Shown in pieces: positions 60,944-64,000 of a stretch of DNA of 64,000 bases. The stretch lies in assembly GCA_964019695.1 (NCBI GenBank), contig OZ026522.1, positions 78,151,601 to 78,215,600 of the forward strand. Reading direction: 5' to 3'. The DNA is from Loripinus fragilis (lineage: Eukaryota; Mollusca; Bivalvia; Lucinida; Lucinidae). A program made the position numbers and the translations under genes. Within the stretch, counting starts at the first letter, position 1. Each line of letters begins with the position of its first letter. The notes below the pieces were generated by a model, which made no database searches, was not told the DNA's origin, and saw only the letters and a program-made list of their open reading frames with translations.

Positions 60944-61144
60944 TGAGAGCGCAGTAGCTCAGTGGTAGACTGCTTGACTCAAGACCGAGGGGCCGCGGGT
61001 TCGAGCCTCACCGGCGTCAATACATTGTGTCCTTGAGCAAGACACATTAATCCTAGCTTAGTACTGGTTCAACCCAGGAAGACCTGTCCTTACATAACTG
61101 AAAGATTGTTGACGGGACCTGAAGAATCAAATAAACAAACAAAA
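60944..61144 (+). mobile_element. tRNA-derived SINE with 10-bp duplication
   Basis: Starts 'tgagagcgcagtagctcag', with B-box 'gggttcgagcctcac' and an aaac/caaa tail. Flanked by gtattattga at 60934-60943 and 61145-61154. Confidence 0.9.
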
Positions 61145-62293
61145 GTATTATTGAATTTACTAAACAAGGTGAGGAAAACAATAAAATATGAGGCTTACTG
61201 AGCATTTTATCTCTTTTTTGCTATGAGTTAAATAAATTCAATAATATAGGAGCAAAAATGTTAGATTCTGTTTCCACATGCCTCTAAAACTGTTTAAAAA
61301 TAGTATCTTAGCTTTAAAAGCCTAGATTTTGCCTCATTTTAGGGATGGCCATAGAAATTATTTCATGATCAATATCCAAGAAAGTGTGCGACCGGGCCGA
61401 GATCAAATTTGTGACCCCTATACAGTCTAGGGACAAGATGCCCCTCTACTTTAAAACAATCACTGCTGAGTAAAATTACATATATCAACACTCTGTCAGA
61501 TTTGCTTTCAAAATAAACAGCCTAGATAAAATTGTAAGCTTGTCGTATCTCCACACATGTAAAACTTGAGGCCAGTGATTACTTTGGATACAAGTAAACT
61601 TCATTTAACAGTGAAGATACATCTTGGGACATTTGATCAGCGTCTGCACTGTAACCCATTGAAGGGCAAGCAAAACACATCTGAAAATATCGTTAAAGTT
61701 GTTTGCTGTAATATCCCTAGACTGGCATCAGTCCACTAAATAAAATATTGACATTAGAGACTGGGGCCAGTCTATAATATCCCATGTAGATGGAAGATTC
61801 AATTGCAACATGAAGGGTCAATAAACTTACCTCTTTTGATGTATGTGGCTGTTCGTCAGTCTAGTTTGGGTTTTGATAGATAAAATGGTTTCAACAAAAA
61901 CAAGGCAATGATGTATATATTATGTTTTGCTGTATGCATGGAGCTAACTTATGACAGAGTAATTTCTAAATTCCGATGCTGAAACCAGTTAAATAAACAA
62001 TCAATCTCAGAGTGTTGATAACACGATTACAGGAGAAATTTATGAACTCGGATCCGAGTTCCTCAAAAGTGCTTGTCTCTAGACTGTATATCTGCAGTCA
62101 GACACATATCTGCAGTTATGTACTACACGGCTATGAAAATTTTAGTCAAAATGAAATATATCTCTCTGAACCTCAAAATTTATAAATGAAATCTTCCAAT
62201 TGATTAGCATGAGAAAGCTCGTAAAAAATCTCCATATCTAATTCTTAATCATTATGTTCACCTTTTAGCAAAGATTAAAAAATTCAAACTTAA

Positions 62294-62533
62294 CCCTTAA
62301 AGCGCCAAGAAAAAAATACATCTGAAAATGTCGTCTGCTGAAGTCGTCTGCTGCAAATAATTGCCTAGCATTACTGACGAATTAAGTAAAGAGGCAAACA
62401 GCGTGGACCCAGAACAGACTGCTCCTATATGAGCAGTCTGATCTGGGTCCACACTGTTTGCCATAGAGGCCTTTTAAACATTTCAGCAGACGAGAAAAGC
62501 AGACAACTTTTGTTTCGATTGGCGCATTAAGGG
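62294..62533. mobile_element. TTAA-type MITE, copy 3
   Basis: Flanked by TTAA (62290-62293) and TTAG (62534-62537). Ends are CCCTTAAAGCGCCAA and TTGGCGCATTAAGGG. The centre is a clean palindrome: 'cagactgctcctatatgagc' with 'agtctgatctgggtccacac'. Confidence 0.7.
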
Positions 62534-62632
62534 TTAGTAAGGTGTCATCTTCCACTTCACTCACTAGATGGAAATACTGCCAACCCCACATAGAAATGAT
62601 AGAAACTGTATCTGACATATCATGTTTTATCA

Positions 62633-62866
62633 TTGAGCCGTGACATGTGATTTCCAACAATGTGGCATTTTGACAAGTATCGACAGATGAGCCTCCGCAG
62701 CCTCCTTTTAAGCTTAGAAACTCCAAATGTTGTTTGGTCAGCAGCTTAACAGTCATAGAATGTTCAAGCGACTAGCAAAAGCTCTGATCAGACTGCATGT
62801 ATGCGCAGGCGGATCTTGAGGCTTTGCTGGTCGCACATACCACTTTGTTTGAAATCTCATGTCGTG
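62633..62866. mobile_element. Palindromic MITE ('ttccaacaatgtgg' family)
   Basis: Left end 'ttgagccgtgacatgtgatt', right end 'gaaatctcatgtcgtggc', with the shared 'cctccttttaagcttagaaa' and 'agcgactagcaaaagctctg' interior. Confidence 0.65.
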
Positions 62867-63419
62867 GCCTATATAAGGTTTCTGTTAATCAGTGGATAAT
62901 GTCATATCATAAATAATGTTATGACCACATGTTACATAGCACTTTCGGCTGGAGCTAGTAAGTCATAACAACGTCCATGACAACAATACAAATTTCATTG
63001 AAATATACAAACTTTGTAGGCAATAAAAGCGCATTTAAAAGTTCATATGATAAACAGAATCTTACACTTGTGATCATTTCATATTGAATTCATTAAACAA
63101 GACGGCTTGTTGAACTAATATAATATGAAATGAGCATGAGTGTAAGATCCTAAATATAAAGTTAAAACAACTGAACTGCGGCAGATTGGCTTTAAACTGA
63201 AAAGCAGGCCCACAGATAAGAGTGTGTAACAGAAATAAAAAAAAAATAATATCTCAACCAAAACATATGTTGTGGGTACTAAAAAAAACGAGACGGTTCT
63301 TTTGAGCACCCAAAACACATGTATATAAACTGATGGATAAGAAAACAATCTCAATTTTACTCTAAAAAAAAATTAACTGGCCCTATGGAAAAGTCATTAT
63401 CATCTCTTTTTCTTGCCAG

Positions 63420-63538
63420 ATCTCCACAGATGTACCAGTTCACTCAGCTGTTAAGAACCTATATTTGATCTTGTCTAGTGCTGCATATATACGCAACTAT
63501 CTTCTACACTATGATACTATACTAGCAACAGATGACAG
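63420..63538 (+). CDS. KIAA0825-like: KIAA0825-like, coding exon 8 (gene continues past the window)
   Basis: Acceptor 'ttcttgccag' ends at 63419; donor GTAAGG begins at 63539, phase 2. Reads ISTDVPVHSAVKNLYLILSS ... IRNYLLHYDTILATDD. The remaining exons must lie to the right of 64000. The final 460 bases are intron without visible features. Confidence 0.8.
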
Positions 63539-64000
63539 GTAAGGATAGGTCTGGTGAATTTTATACCATAACTCTTTTTGTACCAATTGAACTTCCAAAT
63601 AAGTTTGATACAGTTAAGTCAGAATGGCCCATTGTATATAGCAAAGGGTTTCAGGTTGTAATTTCCAAAAAAAAAAAATATTTTTTCGTCTGAAGATTGA
63701 TTTTGTTTTAGCAAACAGTACAGGCCCTTTGCTGACCAACTCCTGTCATCACTTCTGATGAATTAATGCAATACTTCACATACACAATGTAGGCATAAAA
63801 AACATATGCATGAAAGAGTTTGGTGCTAAAAAAGATTCTTTAACAATTAATAATGACAGCTTGGAGAACTTAGACAAATTTTCCATTATAAGCTTTGATA
63901 TATTCAAAGAAAATTCAGGTGTGATATTTTCAGTGCATTTTATCTTCAATTCTGAATGTTGATCATTCGAACAGAATTCTATTAAAATTTAGTTTTCAAA

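Larger units (their letters stand above)
59751..63419. other. Intron 7: inverted repeats and mobile elements, no gene
   Basis: Contains an imperfect palindrome at about 60230-60375 ('ttgatatcaagtttaccagg'/'cctggtaaacttgatatt'), a segment like the inverted repeat of intron 3 (61145-61255), a SINE, a TTAA-type MITE, a 'ttccaacaatgtgg' MITE and a broken GAACCGTCTC palindrome. Short frames (60535-60816, 63115-63354) are not supported as genes. Confidence 0.55.

Overview
The window is AT-rich, intron-bearing animal DNA full of short dispersed and tandem repeats. tRNA-derived SINEs, palindromic MITE-like elements and satellite-like arrays, together with a host gene that looks like KIAA0825, suggest a bivalve mollusc or a close relative (inference; no species can be named). 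Two things dominate it: one complete virus-like transposon, and one split host gene.

Positions 13481-31490 (18,010 bp) are a Maverick/Polinton of the adintovirus type. It begins AGTAGTAATGG and ends with the reverse complement. It sits between a 6-bp target duplication with one mismatch (catcta/catgta) inside a satellite repeat. All core genes are open: protein-primed family B DNA polymerase, packaging ATPase, retroviral-type integrase with chromodomain, double-jelly-roll major capsid protein, candidate penton/minor capsid protein, adenain-like protease, and several small basic or membrane-active candidate virion proteins. The right half (23152-30870) is a tight plus-strand block of morphogenesis genes. 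The left half holds polymerase (+), four minus-strand genes (one with three CCHC zinc knuckles, one with an F-box-like start) and three small early-type genes.

The most unusual part is the left end. Three small genes (131, 133 and 59 aa) share a promoter module of fixed spacing: CCAATCAG, then TAGGTCAATCC 43-45 nt further on, then a TATA box 21-22 nt after that. Each ends in a near-perfect replication-dependent histone 3' stem-loop (for example GGCCCTTTTCAGGGCC plus ACCCA) followed by a purine-rich downstream element like CAAGAAAGA. This suggests the element expresses its early regulators through the host's S-phase histone mRNA machinery. In addition, two hairpins (14190-14223 and 22951-22984) carry TAGTATTAC, the nonanucleotide of circovirus-like rolling-circle origins, in the loop.

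The flanks of the element (about 9.5-13.5 kb and 31.5-32.4 kb) are a satellite family of roughly 170-180 bp periodicity, with a second ~190-bp array embedded at 10.8-12.3 kb. A ~3.4-kb foldback structure lies at 32.6-36.05 kb.

From 39661 to the right edge lies the 5' part of a plus-strand host gene. Eight coding exons have matching splice phases and resemble KIAA0825. Two of its splice junctions have become minisatellites: the acceptor of coding exon 3 is repeated 8 times (42-bp unit) and the donor of coding exon 4 is repeated 14 times (43-bp unit). The remainder is introns and intergenic DNA holding MITEs, SINEs, tandem repeats and decayed elements.
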